From: an uncultured Acetatifactor sp.
Lineage (GTDB): Bacteria; Bacillota; Clostridia; Lachnospirales; Lachnospiraceae
Direction: 5' to 3'
NCBI GenBank assembly: GCA_949840935.1
Contig: CATKXX010000010.1
Location: 1-64,000 of the forward strand
DNA length: 64,000 nucleotides
The translations under genes were made by a program, and so were the position numbers. Below the pieces are notes generated by a model. The model saw nothing but the letters and a program-made list of their open reading frames with translations, was not told the origin of the DNA and searched no databases. Position 1 is the stretch's first letter; every line of letters begins with the position of its first letter. This document shows positions 38,422 to 49,185 of this stretch, in pieces.

Positions 38422-39480
38422 TCAGTCCAAAATAAGATATAACACTGCGTAACACACGTCCGGCAGACAGCAGACCGCCATGGGAATCAGTATTTTCCAC
38501 CTTTTAAAGGCAATCGCCCCGCAGGCTCCCGCAATCCCCACCAGCAGGCAGCACAACATGGCCCCCATGGTGCTGCACAGGCAGCCTGTAATGTTGGCTG
38601 CCGCCAGAAGCACATAATATTTTACCAGGATCTTCTCTCCCTCCTGAAGCTGCCGCAGGAGAACCAACAGCAGCAGCAAAAGCACAGGGATCACAATACT
38701 GCCCAGGGCTGCCTTCCCCTGCCTGCTCCTGGCGATCATGAAATTCTCCGCCGTATAAAAGGAATAATCCCCAAACAGCACCAGAAGCTCCGTAAAGATC
38801 AGGAAAAGAGGCAGCGGCTCCCTCTTTCCCCGAAGCAGGAACCTTCCCAGCAGGTAAAATATGCCATAAGTCATTGCGATCAACGCCACCGGAACCACCA
38901 CATGAGCCACTGTCACCGCCCGTATTCCCGTTATCTCGGCCAGATAAGCAATCCAGATTGGAAACGGTGCCAGCCCGTGCCTTGCGTCCAGCTCCGTCCC
39001 AAATCCCGTGTAGGGCTGCTTCCTGTACATCGTAAGGGCATCCTGCGTTATGGACGAAATCGCCACGTAGAAGGCATCGTCGCCATCCCTGTATGTCATC
39101 CTGACAGCCTGTACAAGCTGAAAGCCCAGCACTGCCCAGAATATCAGCCATAAAAGCACAGACTGCCTCCGGTCAGCCCCCTTGATCAGCGACAGGGAAA
39201 CCGCCTTCCTCCTGCCCCTGAATGCCAGGAACGCCGCCGCCAGCACCGACAATGCCAGCACCGCGCTGTACCAGATGATTACATACCGGAAGCTCATTTC
39301 CAGCAGGATCATAGGCACACAGATCAGCTGGAAGCAGGCCCACAAAAAAAGCTGGCCGCTTACCCACTGAAAAATGATCCCCTTTAAATAATGATCCACA
39401 TTCTTCTGAAACAGACTGCCCACAAAGACGGGCACTGCAAACAACAGCAAAACCGCCGCCAAAATCCGTAATCCTGTCAA
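38422..39480 (-). CDS. polytopic membrane protein, DUF6077-like
   Basis: Multiple TMs; DGDDAFYVAISS motif between TM segments; operon context. Confidence 0.65.
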   Translation of the reverse strand: MTGLRILAAVLLLFAVPVFVGSLFQKNVDHYLKGIIFQWVSGQLFLWACFQLICVPMILLEMSFRYVIIWYSAVLALSVLAAAFLAFRGRRKAVSLSLIKGADRRQSVLLWLIFWAVLGFQLVQAVRMTYRDGDDAFYVAISSITQDALTMYRKQPYTGFGTELDARHGLAPFPIWIAYLAEITGIRAVTVAHVVVPVALIAMTYGIFYLLGRFLLRGKREPLPLFLIFTELLVLFGDYSFYTAENFMIARSRQGKAALGSIVIPVLLLLLLVLLRQLQEGEKILVKYYVLLAAANITGCLCSTMGAMLCCLLVGIAGACGAIAFKRWKILIPMAVCCLPDVCYAVLYLILD

Positions 39481-39483
39481 GAC

Positions 39484-41262
39484 TTACCTGTCCTTTCTTA
39501 AAATATACAGCCTGTCGCCATAAGCGCTGGGCTGATACTCCGTCTCCTGCTCCAATTCCAGACCGTAATCCTCCCACAAAAGCTCCAGCACTTTAAGGTC
39601 ATCCACTCCCCCCTTGACCAGCACTGCCACCCGGCTTAATTCCTCAATTCCGGCCCTGTCCCTCCTGTTCTCCAGTTCCTCCGTAGTCAGAAGCAGCGAC
39701 CTGTCATAAGAAGTAAATTCCAGCAGGTTCTCATAATACCCCACTCCCTCATAGATGCAGATGCAGGGACAGTCCCCATATTCCGCCGCATCCGCCCTCT
39801 GTTCGGAATATCCCCTGTACAGATAGCTCCCGTCATAGCATATGAGATTCCATGCCTGGAACAGCAGCAGGATACCGCATACCACCCCGGTAAGCCCTCT
39901 GGTGAGCTTTTCCTCACAGCTTCTGTAAAGCCTGCCAAGGCATCCGAACACTGTCAGCATCAGGATCAGAGCCGCAAAGGGAAACAGCGGCATAATATAA
40001 CGATCCACCAGATAGGGTGACATCCTCGCCGCCAGCAGGAAATAGCCTGCCGCCGGAAACAGCAGCAGCCACAAAAGCTCTCTCCTCTGCCGCCTTTCCC
40101 CGCTTTCCGCCCCCTTTGGGGATACCGCCTTTCCCCTGCCTTTCCTTCTCATCGCCAGCACAAAGGCGCACAGGACAAGCACCAGGCTCAGGGAATACCA
40201 TCCCGCCCCCCGCTCCAGAAGGATCTTTCCAAAGGCCGCCAGGCGGGTTCCATATCCCGCAAGCCCCCGGGACAGGTTTCCCAGCGCCTCCACACCCCTT
40301 CCGCTGGAAAAGACGTCCGCAATGGCAAAGGGAAACACGGCCAGCCCTCCCACAGCCGCCAGCAGCATGGAACGGACAAAGCAGAACAGCTCCCTTTTCC
40401 GCCCGTCCCTCCAGAGGCATACACTGACAACCGCCGCCAGCAGCAGACAGTAAAACAGGAAAAAATACTGCGTCCAGAAGCCCAGCATGACAGCCAGGAT
40501 CAATTTCCCGTTCCTCCTGTCAAAGGAAGCGGCCTGCCACTTTTCCAGCACCAGGTAGAAACAGAGCACACACCACAGCGTCACCATGCCGTACATGCGG
40601 ATCAGCAGCACAGTTGCCAGCGCTCCCCCGGACAGCCCGTAAAAAAGCATTGTCATCAGCCCCATCCGGCGCCCCTCCTTCTCCATGCCAAAGGCAGGGG
40701 CCAGCAGTAGGCAGATTTTATATAATAAAACCTGTATCCCTGCGACTGCCGCCATATTGATCACGCATCCCATCCACGGGGAAATCCTGCCCCGGAACAG
40801 AGAGGATATCGTATGCAGCAGCATGAAATGCAGGGGAGGGTGGTTATCATCCTTCACATTAAAATACACGGACAGGTAGTTAAAGGCATCCCTGCCCTCC
40901 ACTGTGATATAATCGGAAAACTGCTCCGAGGTAATCCACACCGGCTCCTCATAGACATCCGCCGTATAGGTAAGCAGCTTGCTGTTTCCGCGGTTCTGCA
41001 GCACATCCATCACCGTATCCGCCAGGTTTCCCATGGTTTCGCCGAAGCTTTCGCCGTCGATCTCATTGTGTACAAATTTCGCCAGCCGGCCCTCCGGCTG
41101 CGTAGTCACGATCCACGGATTAAATTCCGCGTTGGCAAGCTCAAAGCTCAACAGCTCGTCCATGTGGAAGCCTTCCTTCCACGATACAAAGAGACAGAAC
41201 ACCGCCATACAGGCGAGCACCGCCATAATCTCATATGCTTTTCCTCTAATGGCCTTCCACAT
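39484..41262 (-). CDS. polytopic membrane protein, GT-C (GT39-like) candidate
   Basis: WKEGFHMDELLSFELAN (acidic first loop after TM1, GT-C-like) and DDNHPPLHFMLLHTISS; start at MWKAIRG preferred over the ORF-track start. Confidence 0.7.
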   Translation of the reverse strand: MWKAIRGKAYEIMAVLACMAVFCLFVSWKEGFHMDELLSFELANAEFNPWIVTTQPEGRLAKFVHNEIDGESFGETMGNLADTVMDVLQNRGNSKLLTYTADVYEEPVWITSEQFSDYITVEGRDAFNYLSVYFNVKDDNHPPLHFMLLHTISSLFRGRISPWMGCVINMAAVAGIQVLLYKICLLLAPAFGMEKEGRRMGLMTMLFYGLSGGALATVLLIRMYGMVTLWCVLCFYLVLEKWQAASFDRRNGKLILAVMLGFWTQYFFLFYCLLLAAVVSVCLWRDGRKRELFCFVRSMLLAAVGGLAVFPFAIADVFSSGRGVEALGNLSRGLAGYGTRLAAFGKILLERGAGWYSLSLVLVLCAFVLAMRRKGRGKAVSPKGAESGERRQRRELLWLLLFPAAGYFLLAARMSPYLVDRYIMPLFPFAALILMLTVFGCLGRLYRSCEEKLTRGLTGVVCGILLLFQAWNLICYDGSYLYRGYSEQRADAAEYGDCPCICIYEGVGYYENLLEFTSYDRSLLLTTEELENRRDRAGIEELSRVAVLVKGGVDDLKVLELLWEDYGLELEQETEYQPSAYGDRLYILRKDR

Positions 41263-41263
41263 A

Positions 41264-43051
41264 TCAACCCTCTTTTTCCATATTCCCGGCCGGCAAAACC
41301 ACCTCGTAAATATAGATCCGATAATAGCTGTCCTCCGTCTCCAGGGGAGTCTCATTTACCAGAGCCAGCCCCTGCTCTTCCGCGTTGGCAATATATGCCG
41401 CCGACAACACATAGTCGCCCCCCAACTCCTTCAGCGCCCCTGTGTCCAGCCGGTAATCCTGAAAGAAAAAGCCGCCCTTTTCTATGGTATAATAGCCGGG
41501 ACACTCCGAGCTGAACAGATAACATCTGTTGCCCCAGTCATCGAAATATTCCCTCAGATAATCGCTCCGCTCCAGCTCTGGTGCCAGGATCCTGCGGAAA
41601 TCATGCTTGTATGATACCGGATAATGATTGGAATAGCCGTCCAGACAGTAAAAGCCGTGATACAGCGCCGCCGCCGGGTCTATTCCCAGGCTGACCACCC
41701 TGTATTCCGACGGCTCCATCCCGGAAGCCTCCCGCAGGCAGCCTTCCACCTGCTCCATGACGCCGATTGCAAAATAATCCCGGAAGCTCAGCAGGCCGTA
41801 ATCGGGATTCCGCAGCATCTGTATATTGGATTTTACGTCCCCCGCCATCAGAATCTGTATCCCTGTCACCGCCGCCGCAATCCCGCAGAAGGCGCCCGTA
41901 AGCAACCCGGCCATCGCAATACCCCGGGACGTGCACGCCTTCTCCCTTCTCCGGCACAGCAGAAGCTCCAGGCAGATCATCCCCCCGCAGGCAAAAGCAA
42001 GATACCAGAGCGTGGGAGCGATCCACAGCAGCCGGTTTACCTGGAAAGCCCGAAGCGCGGACATCCGGTTCCTGAGAAAGACTCCCGCCCCGCTGTCCCA
42101 AAAAGCCGCCGCCAGGGAAAAAGCCAGATTCCACAACAGACATACGCCCGCCCTTCTCTGCAGCCGTCTCACCCCCTCCTCCCGGAGGAAGGCTCCCAGA
42201 GCCAGTGCCGCCAGCGTCATCACCAGCAGAAGGAAATGATAATCCTCACTGTGCTGCCCTCCCCTGGTAAGATTCTGCCACAGGGTGGACAAAAAAGGCG
42301 ATGCCTTCAGCACATACTCCGACTTATGGGAAATCTCCCCGTCTCCCTTTCCCAGCAGTTCCCCCAGCAGCCGCCAGTTTTCCGCCACATAGATTCCCAG
42401 GAGCATCAGCCAGGCCCCCAAAAAGGGCAGCACCCTCTCCCTCTGCCTCCACAGAAGCCAGAACAGCCAGGCCAGGCCCATCCCCAACAGCCCGAAGCCC
42501 ACAAGCACCAGGGAGGAAGTCAGCGCATAACATGCCGTATACAGATAAGCCGCCGGGATATGGCGCCCCTTCTTCAGCTGGAGCACACACCAAAATAAAA
42601 GCGGAATCCCATACTGTGACAACCCGTACACCGGCAGAAAGGGAATGTACGCGAACAAGACTGCCGCCGTCATGGCTATCCCCTCCTGCACACGGGACTC
42701 CCTGGCCAGAAGATACATTCCCACATACCCTGTCAGGCTTCCCGCCATCTGCATCAACAGCAGGGCGGCGGCGTAATTCCCTCCCAGGAATAAAAGCACA
42801 AAGCCCGGCGCAGGCGGTGTCAGGGCCGTCTTAGACACCCCTCCCAGAAATTCCGGCAGGATATCCCCCCGGAACAGATGCCTGGCCTGCAGGACATAGG
42901 CGATCAGCTCACCGTCCAGCTGGTCATGATAGTTAAATATGGCGTCCTCGCCCAGGATCAGACAGGGAATCCCCATAGCCGCCACAGCGGCAAGCCCCAG
43001 GAAAAACCATACCTTATTCCGTTTGCTCCCGGCTCCTCTCAGCTCACCCAC
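41264..43051 (-). CDS. polytopic membrane protein, DUF6044-like
   Basis: EDAIFNYHDQLDGELIAYVLQARHLF; LDGYSNHYPVSYKHDFR; paralogue of 57547-59346. Confidence 0.75.
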   Translation of the reverse strand: MGELRGAGSKRNKVWFFLGLAAVAAMGIPCLILGEDAIFNYHDQLDGELIAYVLQARHLFRGDILPEFLGGVSKTALTPPAPGFVLLFLGGNYAAALLLMQMAGSLTGYVGMYLLARESRVQEGIAMTAAVLFAYIPFLPVYGLSQYGIPLLFWCVLQLKKGRHIPAAYLYTACYALTSSLVLVGFGLLGMGLAWLFWLLWRQRERVLPFLGAWLMLLGIYVAENWRLLGELLGKGDGEISHKSEYVLKASPFLSTLWQNLTRGGQHSEDYHFLLLVMTLAALALGAFLREEGVRRLQRRAGVCLLWNLAFSLAAAFWDSGAGVFLRNRMSALRAFQVNRLLWIAPTLWYLAFACGGMICLELLLCRRREKACTSRGIAMAGLLTGAFCGIAAAVTGIQILMAGDVKSNIQMLRNPDYGLLSFRDYFAIGVMEQVEGCLREASGMEPSEYRVVSLGIDPAAALYHGFYCLDGYSNHYPVSYKHDFRRILAPELERSDYLREYFDDWGNRCYLFSSECPGYYTIEKGGFFFQDYRLDTGALKELGGDYVLSAAYIANAEEQGLALVNETPLETEDSYYRIYIYEVVLPAGNMEKEG

Positions 43052-44558
43052 GTCTCAGCTCCCTTTCCGCATTTTCTCCCGAAGGAAGCCCGCCCTGCGC
43101 TTCCCTGCCGGTTAAAATCACCGGCCAAGCCATCCACAGCTGCAGGATCAGCACCGTATCCTTATAATCCTGCATACCCGCCCCCTGCATGGTATACCAG
43201 ATTACCAGGATTCCCGCCGTAGCCAGACAGCACAGTACAGGCCCCGCTGCCATCCTCCCGGCCCTCCGGCTGCCGGGCAGCCACAGCCCCTGCAGCAGCA
43301 GCGTAAGGATTGCCGCCACCGCAAACCACCAGCACCCGTAATCCATGTAAAGCCTGGACAGCCCCGGCATTTTCTCCAGAAAGAACTCGTAATTCCTGCT
43401 GTAGGTATCGTAACCCCTTCCCATGAGGAACAGCTGCAGGCACACAGGCGACGCGCCGTATCCCAACACATCCCACAGGATTTCCTTACAGATTTCCGGC
43501 CCATGCCACATCCAGGCCAGACCCATGATCTCCACACAGAACGCCTCCGCCTGCTCCTTTGACACAGACTGATCAGCTACTGCCTGTACCAGAATGGGAA
43601 AAAAGCTTTTGTCCATACTGTCCGCATATTCCGCGGCCTGCCAGGCAATATCCTCATTCACAGGGCTTACCATCTCCCAGGGCCAGTCTTCGTAGTCCTC
43701 CTGGATACTGGTCCACACCACCCTCTGAGTCAACGTCATCAGCGGCGTTTTCTGCAGCCTCCCGTAAAACCCCGGTGTACATGTCAGGCTCCCCAGCCCT
43801 GCAATCATCCCGGCAAACGCTGCTGCCAGAAGGATCCCATAGAGCTGCCGCCTCCCATCCCCCTTCCATTCCCTGCAGCAGAAAATCAGCAGCAGCGCCA
43901 CAGGCACCGCGCCCAGATACAGGTACTCCGGTAAAAGGAACGCCAGCAGCAGCCAGCACAGAGAAAGCTCAGCCAGCCTTCTCAGGGTGCGCTTCCCGGG
44001 AATTTTAACCGCTTCCGTCAGCAGGGCAAGCCCTTCCAGAAGCAGCGACGCCGCAAAGGAACAGGGCAGGATTGCCATGTGGCACTGCATGGCCATGGGA
44101 ATGGTCACAAATGCCAGGCTCCCCCATACGGTTTTCCACCCTCCCCGGGGCAGGAAGACACGCAGGAACCTCCATGCCGTAACAAAGGCTGCCGCCAGCT
44201 GCACCCCATAGACGATCACATGCCTCCTCCCCGCAAGCCGCAGGAAAACCGGATATAAAATACCCGTATACTCGTCACAGCGCAGGGTATGGCTGACCTC
44301 CATAAGGAAAATGCTTTCCCCGAACTGCGGCACATGGAAAAAATGACAGCACATCCAGACAATCCCCAGGACTGTCTGGATGCTGATCCCTGTGAAAAGA
44401 ACTCCCTTTAATATGGCGGAAGCATGGCCTGTGATTTTTTGAACGCTTACTCTGCTGTCCACCGTTCCCTCCGTCGTTGTGCTGTCATGCTCTTTTGTTC
44501 CCGGTATAATCAGGCCGCGCTCAGCTGTAAAATCTCCTGACAACGCCGCAGATTTCAT
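43044..44558 (-). CDS. polytopic membrane protein, unknown
   Basis: Multiple TMs; operon context; start may lie downstream of the overlap with the aminotransferase gene. Confidence 0.65.
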   Translation of the reverse strand: MKSAALSGDFTAERGLIIPGTKEHDSTTTEGTVDSRVSVQKITGHASAILKGVLFTGISIQTVLGIVWMCCHFFHVPQFGESIFLMEVSHTLRCDEYTGILYPVFLRLAGRRHVIVYGVQLAAAFVTAWRFLRVFLPRGGWKTVWGSLAFVTIPMAMQCHMAILPCSFAASLLLEGLALLTEAVKIPGKRTLRRLAELSLCWLLLAFLLPEYLYLGAVPVALLLIFCCREWKGDGRRQLYGILLAAAFAGMIAGLGSLTCTPGFYGRLQKTPLMTLTQRVVWTSIQEDYEDWPWEMVSPVNEDIAWQAAEYADSMDKSFFPILVQAVADQSVSKEQAEAFCVEIMGLAWMWHGPEICKEILWDVLGYGASPVCLQLFLMGRGYDTYSRNYEFFLEKMPGLSRLYMDYGCWWFAVAAILTLLLQGLWLPGSRRAGRMAAGPVLCCLATAGILVIWYTMQGAGMQDYKDTVLILQLWMAWPVILTGREAQGGLPSGENAERELRRG

Positions 44559-45648
44559 CCACCTGCTCCAATGTCAGCCCATAATACATGGGCAGGCGGG
44601 CCAGACGCTCGCTCTCCCTGGTGGTGTACCGGTCTTCTCCGTGGAACCGCCCGAATTTCTGTCCCGCAGGTGCCGTGTGCAGGGGGATATAATGGAATAC
44701 CGAGAGGATCCCGTTCTGCTTCATATGGGCGATAAACGCCGTTCTCTGCTCCAAGTCAGCTGCCTTGATGTAAAACATATGGGCATTGTGCACGCAGCCC
44801 TCCGGCACTGTGGGCAATTCGATTTTCCCCGCCTCCGCCAGCGGCAGCAGGTTCTCCCAGTAGCGGTTCCAGAGGGACAGCCTGGCCTCATTGATCTCAT
44901 CCGCTTTTTCCAGCTGGGCATAGAGGTAAGCCGCATTCATATCGCTGGGCAGATAGGAGGATCCCAGGTTCACCCAGGTATATTTGTCAATCTGCCCCCT
45001 GAAATATTTGCTGCGGTTCGTACCCTTCTCACGGATGATCTCCGCCTCCTCCACATCCTTCTCATCCCGGATCAGCAGTGCACCGCCCTCCCCCATACTG
45101 TAATTCTTCGTCTCATGGAAGCTGAAGCAGCCGAAATTGCCAAAGGTTCCCAGCGCTTTCCCCTTGTAGGACGCCATGATCCCCTGGGCCGCATCCTCAA
45201 TAACGGCCAGATGATGCCTCCGGGCGATGTCCATGATCGTATCCATTTCACAGGCAACCCCCGCGTAATGAACCGGCACAATGACGCGGGTCCTGTCCGT
45301 GACCGCCGCCTCTATCCGCTTCTCATCCAGATTCATGGTGTCCGGCCTGATATCCACAAACACAGGCACCGCGCCGCGCAGTGCAAAGGCGTCCGCGGTG
45401 GAAACAAAGGTGTACGCGGGCATAATGACCTCATCCCCCGGCTGGATTTCCGTGAGCAGGGCTGCAAGCTCCGTGGCATGAGTACAGGAGGTGGTAAGCA
45501 GGCATTTCGTTGTCCCTGTCCGCTCCTCGATCCACTGGCTGCATTTATGGGTATAGGGCCCGTCACCGCATATTTTCTGATTCTTTACACATTCCTGAAT
45601 ATAGTCCGCCGCTTTTTCCGCATAAGGCGGTACATTAAAATTAATCAT
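44521..45648 (-). CDS. rffA: DegT/DnrJ/EryC1-family sugar aminotransferase (dTDP-4-amino-4,6-dideoxygalactose transaminase type)
   Basis: ICGDGPYTHKCSQWIEERTGTTKCLLTTSCTHATELAALL, EDAAQGIMASYKGKALGTFGNFGCFSFHETKNYSMGEGG. Confidence 0.9.
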   Translation of the reverse strand: MINFNVPPYAEKAADYIQECVKNQKICGDGPYTHKCSQWIEERTGTTKCLLTTSCTHATELAALLTEIQPGDEVIMPAYTFVSTADAFALRGAVPVFVDIRPDTMNLDEKRIEAAVTDRTRVIVPVHYAGVACEMDTIMDIARRHHLAVIEDAAQGIMASYKGKALGTFGNFGCFSFHETKNYSMGEGGALLIRDEKDVEEAEIIREKGTNRSKYFRGQIDKYTWVNLGSSYLPSDMNAAYLYAQLEKADEINEARLSLWNRYWENLLPLAEAGKIELPTVPEGCVHNAHMFYIKAADLEQRTAFIAHMKQNGILSVFHYIPLHTAPAGQKFGRFHGEDRYTTRESERLARLPMYYGLTLEQVDEICGVVRRFYS

Positions 45649-45675
45649 ATCTGACGGCCCTCCTTTGGCCTGCTC

Positions 45676-46632
45676 TCAATTCCTTTTCCATTCTCCCGTC
45701 ACCGCTCCCTGTACATTATCCGTGACCTTGCTGATAATGTATTTGGGCCGTCCCTTCACTTCCTCGTAAATCCTCGCAATATAATGCCCGATGACTCCCA
45801 GGCTGAGCATGAGGAAGCCTCCTATGATCAGTACCAGGAGGATGACCGTGGTAAAGCCCTCCACCGCCGTTCCCATCAGGAATTTTACCAGCGTCTGCAC
45901 CGCCAGCACCAGGCTGAACAGTATGGATATCATCCCCATGACCGTCACAAGCTGCAGGGGCAGGGTACTGAAAGAAGTGGCGTTGGCTATGGCATATTTC
46001 ATCAGGCTCCAGAAAGACCACTTGCTCTCCCCGTACTGCCTCTCCTGCACCTCGTACTGCACCGTCTCCGTCCGAAAACCGGCCCAGAAGGTCAGGGCCC
46101 GGAAAAAGGTATTGCGCTCCGGCAGCGCCAGCAGGACATTTACCACCTTTCTGTCCAGCAGCTTATAGTCGGAGGAGGAATTCATATCCATCCGGATCAG
46201 TCTGCTCATGATCTTATAAAAGAGCCCCGCAGACATCTTGTGAAGCAGGCTTTCCTTTCCCCGGCTGATCTTGATCCCCTCCACCACCTCCGCTCCCTCC
46301 TGCCACAGCTTCCACATTTGAGGGATTACTTCGGGAGGATGCTGCAGGTCACAGTCCATCACGATCACCGCGTCCCCTGTGGTCAGCTCCAGTCCCGCAA
46401 AGATACCGGCCTCTTTCCCAAAGTTACGGCTGAATTCCGCTCCTTTGACCCGCGGATCCGCTTCCGCCGCCCTGCAGATCTCGCGGTAAGTGCCGTCCCT
46501 GGAACCGTCGCTGATGAATACCAGCTCATAATCGATGCCCTTCTCCTTCAGCAGGCCGGACAAGACTCCCGCCGTATTGGCTATATTCTGTTCTTCATTA
46601 TAAGCCGGCAGTACAATGGACAACAATGCCAT
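45676..46632 (-). CDS. GtrB/DPM1-like polyprenyl-phosphate glycosyltransferase
   Basis: LSIVLPAYNEEQNI, FISDGSRDGT, MDCDLQHPPEVIPQM, QERQYGESKW, two C-terminal TMs. Confidence 0.9.
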   Translation of the reverse strand: MALLSIVLPAYNEEQNIANTAGVLSGLLKEKGIDYELVFISDGSRDGTYREICRAAEADPRVKGAEFSRNFGKEAGIFAGLELTTGDAVIVMDCDLQHPPEVIPQMWKLWQEGAEVVEGIKISRGKESLLHKMSAGLFYKIMSRLIRMDMNSSSDYKLLDRKVVNVLLALPERNTFFRALTFWAGFRTETVQYEVQERQYGESKWSFWSLMKYAIANATSFSTLPLQLVTVMGMISILFSLVLAVQTLVKFLMGTAVEGFTTVILLVLIIGGFLMLSLGVIGHYIARIYEEVKGRPKYIISKVTDNVQGAVTGEWKRN

Positions 46633-46687
46633 CCTTCTCCTCCATTCCGGCTCCGCGTTCTCTCCCGCGCCCGGAACCAGTCTATTT

Positions 46688-48241
46688 TTATTGGCTCAGA
46701 TTTTCTGTTTTAATATACATGATACCGTCAATGATGCGGATGGAATCCTCCCCCGGAAAGCTGTCCATGGCCCTGTACTCCTCCGAATAGTACATTTCCG
46801 CCATAGCCTCCGCAGGCTGTATATTCAGCGTCGCCCCCAGATAATGCCGGATAAATTCCCGGTAATTGTCCCCCGTATAGAGCAGGCTGTCACCGTTGAG
46901 GCCGATCATATTGGAAGTCACCGGCAGCGTAATGTCCGTGCCGGGATATTGCACGTCGCTGACATATCCTATCATGGCAATGGGAATACCCGGGTAATAT
47001 CCTTCCGTCTGTTCAATCCTGTCCAGCAGGCGCACACAGTACGCGTACGTCTTCTCATAGCGCTTCTCCAGATTGGAATACGCGATATTATCCGTCACCG
47101 CATAATGGAAGACCAGCACCAGGGCCGCCGCAAACGCCGCCCACTCCGTCCATGCACTGCCTCCTGCCCCTTCTCTGTCCCTGCCCGCGAAGGCCGAAAG
47201 ACCGATGGGAATCAGCACCCACTGATACCGCATCAACAGATGGTAGGTCACATCAGGAGAGATCAGCAGGATCACATTGGTGATCATGGGGAAAATCGCC
47301 AATACAAACATTATAGCGAAAAGAGACGTCCATTTCCACTCTTTTCTGCTGCGTATCCGATAAAAGCCCGCTCCCAGCACGGCACACAGGAGCAGCAGAT
47401 ACGCCGCCGCAGACGGCACATCCCGAAAGACCACATTCCCCTTCAGGGAAAAAGCAAGGAAATCGCGGTACATACCTCTGACAGCCGCAGGCAGGCTTCC
47501 CCCGGCCACACCGGAAGCCATATCATTGATCCCCTGGTAGGAAGCAAGCTCCTTACCCTGTATCCATAGCAGCACCCGGAGGATGACATAGTAAAGCCCC
47601 GCGCCCCCGGCGCCCATATACAGGTAGCGGGCAGCCTTTTGAAGCTTTTCCCCTATGCCCTCCGGCCCTGCCGCCAGCATCAGGATTCCGTACACCGACA
47701 GAATCATGGCAAAGGGAAGGTATGCCTGATAGGTTCCCATACTGAAAGCAAGGCACACCGCACCCGGAAGAAAGCCTCTCCGGTATTTCTTTGTGAACCA
47801 TGCCGCCAGCACGGCCAGCAGCAGCGCCAGCATATAGCCGTCCAGGGTAAATACATACGCAAAGGTGGAGGCCAGCGCCGGAAAGGAAACAAGGAGCCCC
47901 CCTGCCAGTATCACCGCCCAGGTTCTGCGGATCTCCAGGAAATCCACCAGAACCGCACTGGCCAGCGAAAGGAAAAACAGGCCCAGGAGCCCGATCATCC
48001 ACGGAATGGTGTAAAAGGAAGAAAAGCCGCAGGCCACCATAAGGAACCACCGCCCGGAGGTAATCATATTCTGGTCAAAGCACATGCTCGCCAGCCCGTC
48101 ATGATTCGGGATATCCGACAGCATCACCGGCATATGAATCAAAAGGCCAATGACAAAGGTTGACACAAACGCCGTTTTCCATTCCCTCTTTATCCCATGA
48201 TTCTTCAGTTTTCCAAACAGCCCGTCCGGCGTCATTCCCAT
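46688..48241 (-). CDS. GtrII-like glucosyltransferase-domain membrane protein
   Basis: DIPNHDGLASMCFDQNMITSGRWFLM motif with multiple TMs; start chosen at MGMTPDGLFG; the ORF track extends to 48442. Confidence 0.75.
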   Translation of the reverse strand: MGMTPDGLFGKLKNHGIKREWKTAFVSTFVIGLLIHMPVMLSDIPNHDGLASMCFDQNMITSGRWFLMVACGFSSFYTIPWMIGLLGLFFLSLASAVLVDFLEIRRTWAVILAGGLLVSFPALASTFAYVFTLDGYMLALLLAVLAAWFTKKYRRGFLPGAVCLAFSMGTYQAYLPFAMILSVYGILMLAAGPEGIGEKLQKAARYLYMGAGGAGLYYVILRVLLWIQGKELASYQGINDMASGVAGGSLPAAVRGMYRDFLAFSLKGNVVFRDVPSAAAYLLLLCAVLGAGFYRIRSRKEWKWTSLFAIMFVLAIFPMITNVILLISPDVTYHLLMRYQWVLIPIGLSAFAGRDREGAGGSAWTEWAAFAAALVLVFHYAVTDNIAYSNLEKRYEKTYAYCVRLLDRIEQTEGYYPGIPIAMIGYVSDVQYPGTDITLPVTSNMIGLNGDSLLYTGDNYREFIRHYLGATLNIQPAEAMAEMYYSEEYRAMDSFPGEDSIRIIDGIMYIKTENLSQ

Positions 48242-48342
48242 ATTGCCTGCCCGCTTTCCCGTTTCCGCCAAAACCGCCAACAGCGCCTCCGGCCATAAAT
48301 GCGGGGAACGCCTGTCTCCGGCCTCCCCATGTAAAAATCCCG

Positions 48343-49185
48343 TCACTGCTCCAGGTATGCGGCGATTGTCTCCGCCAGCAGCCTCCTGCCCGCCTCGTTG
48401 GGGTGCAGTCCGTCCCTGGTATAAAGGTTCCAGTCCTCCCACACCTCATGGGGATAGAAATCATGATACAGATCCAGGATCTCCACCCCCATCTCCTCCG
48501 CCACTTCTATTTCCCTGTTTACATACGCCTCCAGTATGCCGCCCCCTTCATCCTTCTCCTCGCAGGTCTCATGGGAATACTCATACCAGCTGTAGGTGGG
48601 GGTCAGCAATAGGATCCTGAGATCAGGGTAGGCTTCCTGCCAGTAAGACAGCGCACTGCGCAGCGCCCCGGTGAACGTGAATTCATCATAGGGATCCTCC
48701 GGGTTCTCCAGGGGCACCCCATCGTGGTAATCGTTGACGCCGTACAGGACGAGCAGGATATCCACATCGGAAAAATCGATGACCTCCACCGTATCTATCA
48801 CTTCCTCAAAATACTCCGTGGCGTTTTCCCTGACCCTGGTTATCTGCTGCAGCCCAAAATCATCCATTGCCGCCGCCCGCGAAAGTAATACAAAGGACAG
48901 GCTGTCCTTGGTATACGCAAGCCTTCCCTCCCTCTCAATGCGGCTTGCACAGGTACCTCCCAGCGCGCCGTTAAAGACCTCCCGCCCTGAAAGCTCCGCC
49001 AGATACCCGCTGACTGCAGTCTCATCCCGCACCTGCCCGAAAATGCTGTCCCCAAACATCACGATCCCGGGGGAATACGTCTTCTCCACCTTTCTGAGAG
49101 GGAATGTGAACAGCAGCAGCGCCCCGAAAAGCGCTATGGATATGAGCCCGTATATGACCGTCTTAATCTGAAGCCTGTTCTTCAA
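48343..49185 (-). CDS. membrane-anchored SGNH/GDSL hydrolase
   Basis: VMFGDSIFGQ, LLVLYGVNDYHDG, RDGLHPNEAGRR. Confidence 0.85.
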   Translation of the reverse strand: MKNRLQIKTVIYGLISIALFGALLLFTFPLRKVEKTYSPGIVMFGDSIFGQVRDETAVSGYLAELSGREVFNGALGGTCASRIEREGRLAYTKDSLSFVLLSRAAAMDDFGLQQITRVRENATEYFEEVIDTVEVIDFSDVDILLVLYGVNDYHDGVPLENPEDPYDEFTFTGALRSALSYWQEAYPDLRILLLTPTYSWYEYSHETCEEKDEGGGILEAYVNREIEVAEEMGVEILDLYHDFYPHEVWEDWNLYTRDGLHPNEAGRRLLAETIAAYLEQ

